A stretch of 5,858 nt of DNA from an uncultured Oscillospiraceae bacterium (lineage in GTDB: Bacteria > Bacillota_A > Clostridia > Oscillospirales > Acutalibacteraceae), in contig CAJLZR010000055.1 of the NCBI GenBank assembly GCA_905211185.1, positions 1 through 5,858 on the forward strand. Reading direction: 5' to 3'. The number at the start of each line of letters is the position of its first letter. The stretch's first letter is position 1. The notes below the pieces were generated by a model. It did not search any database. It was not told the DNA's origin and was given only the letters and a program-made list of their open reading frames with translations. Shown one piece after another: positions 5,073 to 5,858 of the stretch. The position numbers and the translations under genes are program-made.

Positions 5073-5858
5073 TTAGCTATGAAGTAGCTCTCTGTATGTT
5101 TTTATAATATACTCTACCTCTTCATTTGTTAAAAGGGTATGCAGTGGCAAAGTTACTTCATTTTTATACATTTCGTATGCGTTTGGATAGTCTTTTACGT
5201 CAAACCCAATATTTTTATAGGCGGTAAACATAGGTAAGGATTTATAATGCACATTGGTGGCAATTCCTTTTTCCGCCATTTTTATTATAAACTCATTTCT
5301 AAATTCCAGGCTTTTTCCAAGCAAACGGGTTATATAAAGGTGGCAACTTGATTTTGAATTTTCCGTAAGATGAGGGAGTACCTGTACATTTTCATTTTTT
5401 AAACCTTCATTATACATTCGGACTATATCATAGCGCCTACCAAGCATTTTTGGATATCTTTTAAGCTGGGAAAGCCCTAAAGCTGCCATAATATCTGTCA
5501 TATTACATTTATACCAAGGTCCGATAATATCATATTCCCAAGCACCAAGTTTCGTCTTGGTTAGAGCATCTTTATTTTGACCATGTAAAGAATACAATTG
5601 GGACATTTTGTATAAATATTCATTCCAATCCTGCCCATCTTTACGAATTCTTCCAGGAATATTTCTCCAGGTTAAAGCCCCTCCCTCAGCCGTTGTCAGA
5701 TTTTTCACAGCATGAAAAGACAGTGTGGTAAAATCCGCAATTTCACCACACACCTTACCATGCCATTTCGCCCCAAAAGCATGTGCAGCATCAGCCATAA
5801 CGATGACCCGCCCAAAAGCTTCTTGAATCTCGTTCATTGGCTTAAACAAATGCTTTTT
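5073..5858 (-). CDS. DegT/DnrJ/EryC1/StrS-family sugar aminotransferase, N-terminus cut off
   Basis: A fold-type I PLP enzyme that transfers an amino group to a nucleotide-linked keto-sugar for surface polysaccharide. The visible 261 residues begin KKHLFKPM at the window edge, with the frame still open. Hallmarks, counted from the edge: MADAAHAFGA (21-30) with the Asp that holds the pyridine nitrogen; ADFTTLSFHAVKNLTTAEGG (41-60), whose Lys in HAVKN forms the Schiff base; YDIIGPWYKCNMTDIMAALG (109-128); and the C-terminal HYKSLPMF (204-211) and EVTLPLHTLLT (234-244). The family is usually 370-400 residues, so some 110-140 N-terminal residues lie outside. The stop TAA at 5075-5073 comes 42 bp before the next gene's start, with no terminator between, so they share an operon. 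The exact sugar cannot be read from this part. Confidence 0.93.
   Translation of the reverse strand, partial: KKHLFKPMNEIQEAFGRVIVMADAAHAFGAKWHGKVCGEIADFTTLSFHAVKNLTTAEGGALTWRNIPGRIRKDGQDWNEYLYKMSQLYSLHGQNKDALTKTKLGAWEYDIIGPWYKCNMTDIMAALGLSQLKRYPKMLGRRYDIVRMYNEGLKNENVQVLPHLTENSKSSCHLYITRLLGKSLEFRNEFIIKMAEKGIATNVHYKSLPMFTAYKNIGFDVKDYPNAYEMYKNEVTLPLHTLLTNEEVEYIIKTYRELLHS

Noticed and set aside
4690..5076. 128-codon plus-strand frame opposite the Wzy-like gene
   Set aside because: Shadow of the membrane-protein gene; no promoter or ribosome binding site, and the minus strand carries clear family motifs.

Overview
The window is AT-rich DNA (roughly one third G+C by eye). It has sigma-70/sigma-A-type promoters, Shine-Dalgarno sites, tRNA genes with an encoded CCA end, and terminators of hairpin plus T-run type. 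A low-GC Bacillota species is the most natural reading, but another AT-rich bacterium such as a spirochaete cannot be excluded. Almost everything lies on the minus strand. The exceptions are a tRNA-Ala gene and a small hydrophobic reading frame at the left end. No insertion sequence, CRISPR array or origin is visible.

Left end (1-400): two strong promoters face each other across a 44-codon hydrophobic reading frame with its own ribosome binding site. The minus-strand promoter is a perfect consensus (TTGACA, 17 bp, TATAAT). This is the layout of a type I toxin-antitoxin locus (small membrane peptide plus antisense RNA). The antisense transcript also carries a well-placed ribosome binding site and a 9-codon reading frame, so a broken gene is the rival explanation.

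527-1260: an intact 95-residue protein that looks like an immunity protein. Its start overlaps by ATGA the stop of a wrecked upstream gene whose remaining C-terminus resembles the nuclease-like tips of polymorphic toxins. The toxin seems to have decayed while the immunity gene survived. A strong bidirectional terminator at 1202-1242 closes off the next unit.

1276-3320: two genes of unusual type with similar promoters. One encodes a 155-residue protein of unknown function with an acidic stretch and an aromatic, cysteine-containing tail. The other is an alpha/beta-hydrolase (lipase-like, GHSRGG nucleophile elbow), split by a one-base frameshift at a run of five G. A tRNA-Leu(CAG) gene with its own promoter and terminator sits between them. 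Together with the toxin remnant this looks like an accessory island of effector-type genes among tRNA genes.

3320-3516: a divergent promoter pair, tRNA-Ala(CGC), and a terminator shared with the convergent operon to its right.

3531-5858: the end of a surface-polysaccharide operon read leftward. It holds a DegT/DnrJ/EryC1/StrS-type sugar aminotransferase (cut by the window edge) followed 42 bp later by a Wzy/O-antigen-ligase-like membrane protein. The aminotransferase would make an amino-sugar precursor, and the membrane protein would polymerise or ligate the finished repeat units outside the membrane.
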